From positions 1 to 64,000 of the forward strand of contig JBPFEG010000026.1 in assembly GCA_051061015.1 (NCBI GenBank): a stretch of DNA of 64,000 bases. Reading direction: 5' to 3'. The notes under the pieces were generated by a model, which had not been told where the DNA came from, made no database searches, and was given only the letters and a program-made list of their open reading frames with translations. The translations under genes were made by a program, and so were the position numbers. This DNA is from Methylomicrobium sp051061015. GTDB taxonomy: Bacteria > Pseudomonadota > Gammaproteobacteria > Methylococcales > Methylomonadaceae. This document shows positions 17,332 to 24,877 of the stretch, piece after piece (the first letter of the stretch is position 1; each line of letters opens with the position of its first letter).

Positions 17332-17967
17332 ATGAAGTTGAACCAAGTTACACTTTTCGGTCTATGCCTGTTTTTCATGGCATTGTTGCCGGTATCGAAC
17401 GCATATTCGCAAAACCTGCTGCCGCCTCAGCAAGCGATTCAGAGTGCGTCCGACAAGCTGCACCAACGGTTGCAGGACCCATCCTTTAAAAAAGATTTTG
17501 CGCAAATTACCCAATTCGTAAATGAAGTGATTTATCCGCATACCGATTTCGATAAGATTTCCGCGCTGGTGCTTGGCAAAATGTGGAAAGCTGCAACGCC
17601 TGAGGAGCGCGAACGCTTCAAGCACGAATTCCAGACTTTATTGGTAAGAACTTATTCCCGCGCTTTCCTAGAGTTCAAGGAATGGTCGGTCCGCTTTTTG
17701 CCTCTCGATATGGAGCCAGGCACTAACAAAGTGATCGTCAAAACCGAAGTGCTGCAGCCAGGAATTCAGCCGGTGGGGGTCAATTACCGGATGTTTTTAA
17801 GTGAAACCGGACAATGGAAGGCTTATGACATCATGATCGAAGGCGTCAGTCTGGTTACCAACTACCGGACAACTTTCACGAACGAAGTGCAGCAAAAAGG
17901 TTCGCTGGGTGCGGTGATTGAAAGTCTGGCCAAACGTAACGCGGAAGCATTGTTGGCTAAGTCCTGA
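17332..17967 (+). CDS. MlaC/Ttg2D-family periplasmic phospholipid-binding protein
   Basis: 211 residues with a Sec signal peptide (cut after VSNAYSQ). The mature protein fits the MlaC family: DFDKISALVLGKMWKAATPEERERFKHEF, then LLVRTYSRAFLEF and YDIMIEGVSLVTNYRTTF. MlaC carries phospholipids between the outer and inner membrane. No mlaA, mlaB, mlaD, mlaE or mlaF is adjacent, so this is a stand-alone paralogue. It may serve another lipid, such as a hopanoid; that is speculation. It is followed by a strong terminator. Confidence 0.85.
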   Translation: MKLNQVTLFGLCLFFMALLPVSNAYSQNLLPPQQAIQSASDKLHQRLQDPSFKKDFAQITQFVNEVIYPHTDFDKISALVLGKMWKAATPEERERFKHEFQTLLVRTYSRAFLEFKEWSVRFLPLDMEPGTNKVIVKTEVLQPGIQPVGVNYRMFLSETGQWKAYDIMIEGVSLVTNYRTTFTNEVQQKGSLGAVIESLAKRNAEALLAKS

Positions 17968-17975
17968 TCAAAAAT

Positions 17976-18009
17976 AAAGGCGGACTGGCAATTAACGCCA
18001 TCCGCCTTT
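17976..18009. terminator. Bidirectional terminator between mlaC-like gene and cysN
   Basis: AAAGGCGGA and TCCGCCTTT pair, with an inner GGC/GCC. T-rich tracts follow on both strands. It separates two convergent genes. Confidence 0.75.
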
Positions 18010-18075
18010 GGATAATTTTTGGGGCAGCTAGGGTTTCGCCAAGGTGAAATTGTTAAAGTTCCACCTTGAGATTTC

Positions 18076-19698
18076 CTAGTAAATGATCTTCTTGTCTTTC
18101 AGGCTGCTGTAAATTTCATCGATCGGCAGTTTGTCGCTATCGAATTCACTCTCGCAATTTTCTTTCCCTTCGACACATAGGCCAATTAGGCCCGCGTTTT
18201 TGATCGCCTGAATCAATACCGTGTCGGAAATTTCCAGCACGGTCGCGGCATGGCCGTTGTCGAATAATTTTCTTTCGAGTAAATACGCGACTTCTTTGCG
18301 GTTTGCACCGGAGATCGAAATGGCGGTCGCTTGTTGGCTGAATCGGGCGGCGCGTTCCGCGATGGTGACCGGACGCAGTGTTTCCTCTTCGGTTGTACCG
18401 ATGATCATACCGGCGCCGACCGTGCCATTGGTAAGCCGATCGATAATAATGAAAGAGCCGGTGCCTTTGCTTGCTTTATAAGCATCGAACACCACCGGTG
18501 CATTGATCGATACGGTGCAGTTGCCGATTTCGTTCAGTTTCAGCTCGCTCGCGTCGTGGTGCTCGAGCGTATTCACGTCGATCCGGTGATGGATCATAGA
18601 CACTGAACCGGACACGCTGCGTGTCGCCAACTTCAAGGTATATTGCCGGCCCGGCGTGAGTGCCTTTTCATGCATCCAGACGATTTTGGCCCGGAATTTG
18701 TCGGCGACGGTCGCGCTCTGCGTTTCCTTGCCGACCAGCATATCGCCGCGGCTGACGTCGATTTCGTCCTCCAGCGTAAATGTGACTGCCATCGGCGGGA
18801 ACGCTTCGGTCAGTTCACCATCATAGGTGACAATCGATTTGATCTTGCTGGTCTTGCCGGAAGGCAGGGCAGTGATCCTGTCGCCTTTCTTGAATACCCC
18901 GGCCGCGACCGTGCCGCAGAAGCCGCGGAAATCGAGGTTCGGGCGGTTTACATATTGCACCGGAAAACGCGCGTCGGCAAAGTTGTGGTCGTTTGCAATC
19001 TTGACGTTATTCAACGCATCCATCAGCGGTTCGCCGCTAAACCACGGCATATTTCCGCTGCGATTCACCACATTGTCGCCGTCCAGCGCCGAGATCGGGA
19101 TGAAGCGGACATCGTGCAATGTTAACGAATCGGTGAATTGCAGATAATCCTGTTTGATTTTATTGAAAGTCGCTTCGCTGTAATCGACCAGATCCATCTT
19201 GTTGACCGCAACGATGATATGCTGAATCCCCAAAAGCGACGCAATGAAGCTGTGCCGCTTGGTCTGGGTCTGCACGCCGTAACGCGCATCGATCAGAATG
19301 ATCGCCAAGTCGCAGGTCGAAGCGCCGGTGGCCATGTTACGGGTGTATTGCTCATGGCCCGGGGTGTCGGCGATGATGAATTTGCGGGTCGAGGTCGAAA
19401 AATAGCGGTACGCGACATCGATGGTGATGCCTTGTTCGCGCTCGGCCTGCAGACCATCAACCAGCAGCGCCAGATCGATCTTGCCGGCACCGGTCGTGCC
19501 GGATTTGACGCTGTCCGCCTGTACTGCGGCCAGCTGATCTTCATAGATCATTTTCGAGTCGTGCAGCAAACGGCCGATCAGCGTGCTTTTACCGTCATCC
19601 ACATTGCCGCAGGTTAGAAAGCGGAGCAGTTCCTTGCGCTCATGCTGCGCCAGATAGGCGTTAATATCGGTGCTAATTAAATCGGACTGATGGGACAT
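18076..19698 (-). CDS. cysN: Sulfate adenylyltransferase large subunit with degenerate C-terminal domain
   Basis: 540 residues, longer than a plain CysN of about 475. The GTPase core is intact: GNVDDGKST (31-39), DTPGHEQY (111-118) and NKMD (166-169). It ends near GTVGAGMII (425-433). The tail from about 448 reads ERAARF...SISGANRKEVAYLLERKLFDNGH. It lines up with the start of the APS kinase half of CysNC fusions, but the P-loop is gone. It is therefore ATP sulfurylase GTPase plus an apparently dead kinase remnant. With CysD it makes adenosine 5'-phosphosulfate in sulfate assimilation. Confidence 0.93.
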   Translation of the reverse strand: MSHQSDLISTDINAYLAQHERKELLRFLTCGNVDDGKSTLIGRLLHDSKMIYEDQLAAVQADSVKSGTTGAGKIDLALLVDGLQAEREQGITIDVAYRYFSTSTRKFIIADTPGHEQYTRNMATGASTCDLAIILIDARYGVQTQTKRHSFIASLLGIQHIIVAVNKMDLVDYSEATFNKIKQDYLQFTDSLTLHDVRFIPISALDGDNVVNRSGNMPWFSGEPLMDALNNVKIANDHNFADARFPVQYVNRPNLDFRGFCGTVAAGVFKKGDRITALPSGKTSKIKSIVTYDGELTEAFPPMAVTFTLEDEIDVSRGDMLVGKETQSATVADKFRAKIVWMHEKALTPGRQYTLKLATRSVSGSVSMIHHRIDVNTLEHHDASELKLNEIGNCTVSINAPVVFDAYKASKGTGSFIIIDRLTNGTVGAGMIIGTTEEETLRPVTIAERAARFSQQATAISISGANRKEVAYLLERKLFDNGHAATVLEISDTVLIQAIKNAGLIGLCVEGKENCESEFDSDKLPIDEIYSSLKDKKIIY

Positions 19699-19780
19699 GA
19701 AATTGTTTTTCCTTGATAAACGGCGAAAGATGATACGTTGCCTTTGTGCCGGCCTCTCGCCTTGAAACTTTAACCTGCTT

Positions 19781-20689
19781 TTAGAAATAGCCTTCGCGCT
19801 TCTTCTGCTCCATCGACCCCGCCTGGTCGTGATCGATCAATCGGCCCTGGCGCTCGGAAGTCGTAGTCAGCAGCATTTCCTGGATGATTTCAGGCAGGGT
19901 GGTGGCGTTCGATTCGACCGCGCCGGTCAAAGGGTAACAGCCCAGGGTTCGGAAACGGACTTTTTTCATTTCAATCTTGTCAGTTGGACCGATCGGCATC
20001 CGTTCGTCGTCAACCATGATCAGCATGCCGTCCTTGTTCACGACAGGGCGTTCCTTTGCGAAATAAAGCGGCACGATCGGGATGTTTTCGAGATGGATGT
20101 ACTGCCAGATGTCCAGTTCGGTCCAGTTCGACAGCGGGAAGACGCGGATGCTCTCGCCTTGGTCAATCTTGCCGTTGTAGATGTTCCAGAGTTCCGGGCG
20201 CTGATTTTTCGGGTCCCAGCGGTGATTTTTGTCGCGGAATGAGTAGACCCGCTCCTTCGCGCGCGATTTTTCCTCGTCGCGGCGGGCGCCGCCGAAGGCC
20301 GCGTCGAACTTGTATTTGTCCAGCGCCTGTTTCAACGCATCGGTTTTCATCACATCGGTATGTTTTTTACTGCCGTGAGTGAACGGGCCGATGCCTTGTT
20401 CTACGCCGTCCTGATTGATATAAACCAGCAATTCGAGGCCGAGTTCCTTGGTAATTTTGTCGCGGAATTCGATCATTTCGCGGAATTTCCAGGTGGTGTC
20501 GACATGCATCAACGGAAACGGGGGTTTTCCGGGATAAAACGCCTTCATCGCTAAATGCAGCATCACCGCGGAGTCCTTGCCAATCGAATACAACATCACC
20601 GGACGCTCGAATTCGGCAGCGACTTCCCGGATGATGTGAATGCTTTCAGCTTCAAGCTGTTTCAGATGCGTGAGTTTATGATCGGTCAT
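19781..20689 (-). CDS. cysD: Sulfate adenylyltransferase small subunit
   Basis: 302 residues, the catalytic ATP sulfurylase subunit. The PP-loop is VMLYSIGKDSAVMLHLA; RRDEEKSRAKER and VFPLSNWTELDIWQYI are typical of CysD. It forms a complex with CysN, encoded 82 bases downstream. Together they activate sulfate. No separate cysC, cysH or cysI is in the window. Confidence 0.96.
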   Translation of the reverse strand: MTDHKLTHLKQLEAESIHIIREVAAEFERPVMLYSIGKDSAVMLHLAMKAFYPGKPPFPLMHVDTTWKFREMIEFRDKITKELGLELLVYINQDGVEQGIGPFTHGSKKHTDVMKTDALKQALDKYKFDAAFGGARRDEEKSRAKERVYSFRDKNHRWDPKNQRPELWNIYNGKIDQGESIRVFPLSNWTELDIWQYIHLENIPIVPLYFAKERPVVNKDGMLIMVDDERMPIGPTDKIEMKKVRFRTLGCYPLTGAVESNATTLPEIIQEMLLTTTSERQGRLIDHDQAGSMEQKKREGYF

Positions 20690-20840
20690 TGAATGAGTCG
20701 GGTAAATATCGGTAAGCTTGAGTGTAACCGCTTATTCTAATTTGTATGGCCGTCGATTGCCAGCAGGTTCTCGGTAAAAAGGCAAGAATTTTGCCGGCAA
20801 TTGCTTTATGATTGAGGGCTTATTTTCGGAGGGAGTGTCA

Positions 20841-21194
20841 ATGCTCAGTGATTTTTGTTATTCAAACCGCATCGGCAGTGTTTTATCGAAAACGGTCGGC
20901 GCGATCGCAATGTCGGCATTTTTGCTAACGTCGGGCTGTGCTTCGATCGGGCACGAATTTCCGGCCGGCCAGGTTTCGACGATACGGATCGGCCAAACGA
21001 CCCAGAACGACATCTACACCATATTCGGCGCGCCTTGGCGCACGGGCATCGACAACGGGATGAAAACCTGGACTTACGGCCGCTATTATTACAGCCTGTT
21101 CAGCGAGGGTGAAACCGAGGATCTAGTGATCAAGTTCGATAACCGTGGCGTTGTGGCTTCCTACGTTTTCAATACGACCAAACGCTCCAAATAA
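20841..21194 (+). CDS. BamE/SmpA-like outer membrane lipoprotein
   Basis: 117 residues from the ATG that follows GGAGGGAG by five bases; the frame extends further upstream but without such a signal. The lipoprotein signal ends in LTSGC. The mature domain has the BamE-like pattern TIRIGQTTQNDIYTIFGAP, followed by strands TWTYGRYYYS and DLVIKFDNRGVVASYVF. It is probably an envelope lipoprotein. It is not necessarily BamE itself, because the canonical BamE ending and its usual neighbours are absent. Confidence 0.75.
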   Translation: MLSDFCYSNRIGSVLSKTVGAIAMSAFLLTSGCASIGHEFPAGQVSTIRIGQTTQNDIYTIFGAPWRTGIDNGMKTWTYGRYYYSLFSEGETEDLVIKFDNRGVVASYVFNTTKRSK

Positions 21195-21199
21195 GCTTT

Positions 21200-22825
21200 T
21201 CAAAGGGGATTATTTTTTACGGCTCCCGCGCCGGTTATGCTCAATGCCACGGCTTCGGCAACCTCGATGCCGTCGATCGCGGCCGACATGATGCCGCCGG
21301 CATAGCCCGCGCCCTCTCCAGCCGGATATAAGCCGCGCGTGTTCAAACTTTGATAGTGTTCGTTGCGCTTGATCCGGATCGGCGATGAAGTGCGCGTTTC
21401 GACACCGGTCAATACCGCGTCCTTCATCGCAAAGCCGGGGATTTTCCTGTCGAAAGCGGGAAGCGCTTCACGAATCGCCTCAATGGCATAAGCGGGCAGG
21501 GCTTGGCTTAAATCGACCAGATGCACGCCGGGCGTATAGGAGGGCAATACCGAACCGAATTCAGTCGATGCTTGACCGGCGAGAAAATCCCCGACCAGTT
21601 GACCGGGTGCATCGTAGTTGCCGCCGCCCAGCTGAAATGCTCTTTTCTCCAGATCCCGCTGCAGTTCGATGCCGGCAAGCGGATGTCCGGGATAATCTTT
21701 GGGGGTAATGCCGACCACGATGCCGCTGTTCGCATTCCGTTCGTTGCGCGAATATTGGCTCATTCCATTGGTCACGACATGCCCTGGCTCGGAGGTTGCA
21801 GCCACCACCGTACCGCCGGGGCACATGCAGAAACTGTAAACCGATCGCCCGTTCTTGCAGTGATGCACCAGTTTGTAATCGGCCGCACCGAGCAGCGGAT
21901 GGCCGGCAAACTTGCCGAAGCGGCAGCAGTCGATCAACGATTGCGGATGTTCGATCCGGAAACCGATCGAAAACGGTTTCGCCTCGATGTAGACGCCTCG
22001 GTCATAGAGCATCTTGAAGGTATCGCGCGCGCTATGGCCGACCGCAATCACGACATGACGGGACTCGATCGTTTCGCCACTTGCCAGCACCACGCCGCGC
22101 ACGGCGCCGTCTTCGATGGCGATATCTGCGACCCGGCTTTCAAAACGGATTTCGCCGCCTAAGGATTCGATCGTGCCGCGCATTTCCTCGATCATGGATA
22201 CCAGCCTGAAGGTGCCGATGTGCGGCTTGCTTACATAAAGGATCTCCGGCGGCGCGCCGGCCTTTACAAATTCGGTGAGTACCTTGCGTCCGTAATGGTG
22301 GGGATCCTTGATCTGCGTATGCAGCTTGCCATCAGAAAAGGTGCCGGCGCCGCCTTCGCCGAATTGCACGTTCGATTCGGGATTGAATTCCCGTCGGCGC
22401 CAAAGGCCGAATGTGTCCTTGGTGCGTTCGCGCACCGGCTTGCCTCGTTCGAGAATGATCGGGCGAAATCCCATTTCGGCCAGCAGCAGTCCGGCAAAGA
22501 GTCCGCACGGTCCGAATCCGATTATCACCGGGCGGGTGTCCAGGTCTTGGGGGGCGTGGGCCGGGTATTGGTAGTGGGTGTCGGGCGTCAGTGTGATGTG
22601 CGGATCATCCTGGAAGCGGGCCAGGACGGCAGATTCGTTCTCCAGTTCGACGTCGAGCGTGTAAATCAGCAGGATGCTGTCACGTTTCCGCGCATCAAAG
22701 CTGCGGCGGAAAATGCTGTAGCCTTTCAGTTGGCTGGCATTGATACCCAGGCGTTGGACGAGGGTTTCTTTCAGCAGGCTCTCGGAGTGATCGAGCGGCA
22801 GTTTGAGTTCAGTAATTCGCAGCAT
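21200..22825 (-). CDS. FAD-dependent oxidoreductase of the NAD(FAD)-utilizing dehydrogenase family
   Basis: 541 residues. An N-terminal domain of about 90 residues (ELKLPLDHSESLL...) is followed by the FAD loop PVIIGFGPCGLFAGLLLAEMG with a glutamate at its end. Then come FGEGGAGTFSDGKLHT, VIAVGHSARDTF and a C-terminal GLYPAGEGAGYAGGIMSAAIDGI. This matches the widespread family of large flavoproteins annotated only as NAD(FAD)-utilizing dehydrogenases; the reaction is unknown. The start lies behind a leader motif shared with the K+ channel gene. Confidence 0.85.
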   Translation of the reverse strand: MLRITELKLPLDHSESLLKETLVQRLGINASQLKGYSIFRRSFDARKRDSILLIYTLDVELENESAVLARFQDDPHITLTPDTHYQYPAHAPQDLDTRPVIIGFGPCGLFAGLLLAEMGFRPIILERGKPVRERTKDTFGLWRRREFNPESNVQFGEGGAGTFSDGKLHTQIKDPHHYGRKVLTEFVKAGAPPEILYVSKPHIGTFRLVSMIEEMRGTIESLGGEIRFESRVADIAIEDGAVRGVVLASGETIESRHVVIAVGHSARDTFKMLYDRGVYIEAKPFSIGFRIEHPQSLIDCCRFGKFAGHPLLGAADYKLVHHCKNGRSVYSFCMCPGGTVVAATSEPGHVVTNGMSQYSRNERNANSGIVVGITPKDYPGHPLAGIELQRDLEKRAFQLGGGNYDAPGQLVGDFLAGQASTEFGSVLPSYTPGVHLVDLSQALPAYAIEAIREALPAFDRKIPGFAMKDAVLTGVETRTSSPIRIKRNEHYQSLNTRGLYPAGEGAGYAGGIMSAAIDGIEVAEAVALSITGAGAVKNNPL

Positions 22826-22831
22826 CTGTTC

Positions 22832-22862
22832 GGCAATAGAAATTGGTAATGCCTGGGTCAGG
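22832..22862 (-). repeat. Second copy of the shared leader motif
   Basis: On the minus strand CCTGACCC, about 10 bases, then AATTTCTATTGCC lie directly in front of the FAD protein start, as at 5353-5385. Here the motif overlaps a perfect 9-bp hairpin. Confidence 0.45.
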
Positions 22863-22867
22863 CATTA
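22847..22867. repeat. Perfect hairpin TAATGCCTG-ggt-CAGGCATTA
   Basis: A 9-bp stem with a 3-base loop lies in the leader of the FAD protein gene. No T-run follows. It could be an mRNA leader structure or a protein binding site. Confidence 0.5.
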
Positions 22868-22936
22868 GGGTCATTAAGGGCTCGTTTTGATACGTAAGCG
22901 TCAGAGGAATCCGTCGAAATAGTTGACTGCAAAAAA

Positions 22937-23185
22937 TCAGTTCGGCGATTGACTTTGCGCCATTTGGTAGAGACAGTCGAGTTCGTCAGTCAGGCTATTG
23001 GTGGGCGGCGTCATTTTTGCGCGGGTATACCAGTAGGCTGCATTGTCGAGGTCGCCCTCCTGACGGTGGAGATAGGCATGAATCCGGCAGGCTAAAGGAT
23101 CAGAATGATCTTGAATTGCCCGATGCGCAGCATTCCAGTCGCCGGCTTTGATTTTATCCAAGATAGGGATGTAATCAGAAAGCAT
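22937..23185 (-). CDS. Small conserved protein, possible TPR-like helical repeat
   Basis: 82 residues, soluble and mostly helical. The order IKAGDWNAAHRAIQDHSDPLACRIHAYLHRQEGDLDNAAYWYTRA is like one and a half tetratricopeptide repeats. No signal peptide or membrane segment. Function unknown. It stands alone between the FAD protein and an RRM-like gene. Confidence 0.6.
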   Translation of the reverse strand: MLSDYIPILDKIKAGDWNAAHRAIQDHSDPLACRIHAYLHRQEGDLDNAAYWYTRAKMTPPTNSLTDELDCLYQMAQSQSPN

Positions 23186-23311
23186 ACAATTGACCGGATC
23201 TCGGGTTTTGTCTTGTCGAAAGTATTATACCTAACCTTTAATAGATAAGGCGAAGGGAATAGCGTAATGGTCCGGCCTAATTTAAGCCGGACTGCTCAAA
23301 TAGGGAAAGAG

Positions 23312-23734
23312 TTATAGCACCGCGTGCACTAAAATGGGGTCTTTTTGCCAGGAGTTCATCAGCGGCTTTCTTCTACGATCTGAAACGCGGCGGTCGTGTA
23401 GTAAAGCAATGGATTGACTGATGATCGAGTTTCTGGGGTCGTTCGATGACGAGCGGTTAATATATTCACGAGCCGAAACGGGCGTATTTTTGAAAAAAGC
23501 GCCATCAATACGTTTGAGCACCCGTTTTGCGACTTCGGTCGGAAAAACCCTAACCAATGCGTGTTTCTCCAGTGTATCCGAATCAATGTCTTGAATAGAC
23601 AGGATTTCAATGTCTTGAATTGAGATTTTGGCCGTAGCCCTGCCCAGGAAGCAATCGTTAAAAATCGGCTCAATAAAGGTCGCTATCTCATATTTCTTGG
23701 TATTTATTGGTATATTTCTTAGGAATATAATCAT
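23312..23734 (-). CDS. Divergent RNA-recognition-motif (RRM)-like protein
   Basis: 140 residues from the ATG preceded by GAGGG; the frame could start seven codons earlier without such a signal. It starts with IIFLRNIPINTKKYEIATFIEP, like the first strand (RNP2) and helix of an RRM. HALVRVFPTEVAKRVLKRIDGAFFKNTPVSAREY matches the RNP1 strand, second helix and last strand. A basic tail (HDRRVSDRRRKPLM) could add RNA contact. Bacterial proteins of this type are mostly uncharacterised. Low-GC flanks. Confidence 0.55.
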   Translation of the reverse strand: MIIFLRNIPINTKKYEIATFIEPIFNDCFLGRATAKISIQDIEILSIQDIDSDTLEKHALVRVFPTEVAKRVLKRIDGAFFKNTPVSAREYINRSSSNDPRNSIISQSIALLHDRRVSDRRRKPLMNSWQKDPILVHAVL

Positions 23735-24034
23735 ATAACCCTCTACCTCGTTCAACGAGGGAAATTATGTGATAAGTTGGTTTTTTGTTGTTTAGTTAGA
23801 CTAACAGATTTTAATTTTTCGCCACTTAAAGAAAATGACTTGTCGATAAATTATTTTTGCTATATTGCGGAGGGGGCCTGGGTATTAAGATAGGACCCGC
23901 ATAAACTGCAGTCTATGTCCCCTATCATCACTGAATAATGATGGTTGTCAATATAATAGGGACTCGTTGAGTTCAAACAAGACTGAGAATCGCGTAGACT
24001 GTTTATCTGCCTTTACAAATATGCGCCTTAATCA
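23735..24034. other. AT-rich intergenic stretch
   Basis: No convincing gene. An imperfect inverted repeat (GTCCC-CTAT at about 23916 and ATAGGGAC ending near 23971) is the only structure seen. Confidence 0.4.
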
Positions 24035-24223
24035 GTGTTTTGGCTAAAGATAGCGGCTTGGGGTTTGGCAGGGATTGCGGCGTTCCATTCGTCAATAACC
24101 GTTTCAGTCGTATTTAGGGGATTCAGTTGGCATGCTATGACAAACTTCTTTTTAAACGGAATTTTTTTGGGGCTCTACGGAGTGGTGCTGAATAATGGTG
24201 GGGTTTTGCTGCATCTATCATAG
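24035..24223 (+). CDS. Possible small membrane protein (62 residues)
   Basis: The frame starts at GTG and has two hydrophobic segments (FWLKIAAWGLAGIAAF and FFLNGIFLGLYGVVL). No clear ribosome binding site is visible. It lies 43 bases before another small membrane-protein frame and before a terminator-like hairpin, which would fit a two-gene unit. It may equally be a chance frame. Confidence 0.3.
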   Translation: MFWLKIAAWGLAGIAAFHSSITVSVVFRGFSWHAMTNFFLNGIFLGLYGVVLNNGGVLLHLS

Positions 24224-24266
24224 AATTAGTCTGGTGATTTAATAGCATTGTTTTCAGGGGGGGGCT

Positions 24267-24428
24267 ATGCTGGGGGAATATGGTTTGTTGCTGGGGGGGA
24301 GTGGCTTAATGTCGGCGCTGGGCCGATTGCCTTTTGCTATCCTCAATTTTTTACATACGCAGGAAGGCCAAATTGCGGCCGGGCTATTGCTTGTGGTGTT
24401 GTTTTTTCTGTTTGGCCGGAGAAATTAA
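24267..24428 (+). CDS. Possible small membrane protein (53 residues)
   Basis: The ATG follows a run of eight G (AGGGGGGGG), a plausible if odd ribosome binding site. The product has a moderately hydrophobic N-terminal half and a clean C-terminal membrane helix, AAGLLLVVLFFLFGRRN, with positive residues at the end. A terminator-like hairpin lies 66 bases downstream. Not recognised. Confidence 0.38.
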   Translation: MLGEYGLLLGGSGLMSALGRLPFAILNFLHTQEGQIAAGLLLVVLFFLFGRRN

Positions 24429-24494
24429 AAATTTGAGAGCAGGTGGGGCTCAGATTTGTCAGGACTGAAGATCGTTGGCCGCATCGGAAGATAG

Positions 24495-24523
24495 CCTGAC
24501 CGGGTCTTGTCAGGGAGCTTTTT
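24495..24523 (+). terminator. Candidate terminator after the small membrane ORFs
   Basis: CCTGAC and GTCAGG pair around an 8-base loop, followed by GAGC and a run of five T. Confidence 0.4.
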
Positions 24524-24877
24524 ATTCTTTCTGATTCATTTTTCTTAAAGAAAAATTCCCAGTTATTTTCTGACTACGGCTTGGTTTGGCATTCCTGGTT
24601 AAAATAGTTTAAATACTTTCTTGCACTTTTACCTGTTCTGGAACGATATTTCGCAGAAGTTATCGACACTTGGGCATGAGTTTACTCTGCTGAGCCCGCT
24701 TCGCAAGGGAGCGATGCTAGAGAAATCTGGCTTAGAAGGGCTCGATAGGGTAAAATTACACAGTTATATTGTGAAATTTATTACGTAGAAGGAAGTGCGT
24801 CGCTTTGGCGCTGCATGCGACTTACGGAATGAAATGACGCATTCAAGGTTTTTTATTACTTACGAAGGGGCTGCTCC
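24524..24877. other. Leader region of the cytochrome oxidase operon
   Basis: 354 bases without a gene before coxB. It is AT-rich in its first part. CACAGTTATATTGTG at about 24758-24772 is a small dyad that could be a regulator site, but no known box is matched well. The operon promoter presumably lies here. Confidence 0.4.

Noticed and set aside
24755..24775. Crp/Fnr site before coxB
   Set aside because: CACAGTTATATTGTG has dyad symmetry but matches neither TGTGA-N6-TCACA nor TTGAT-N4-ATCAA well.
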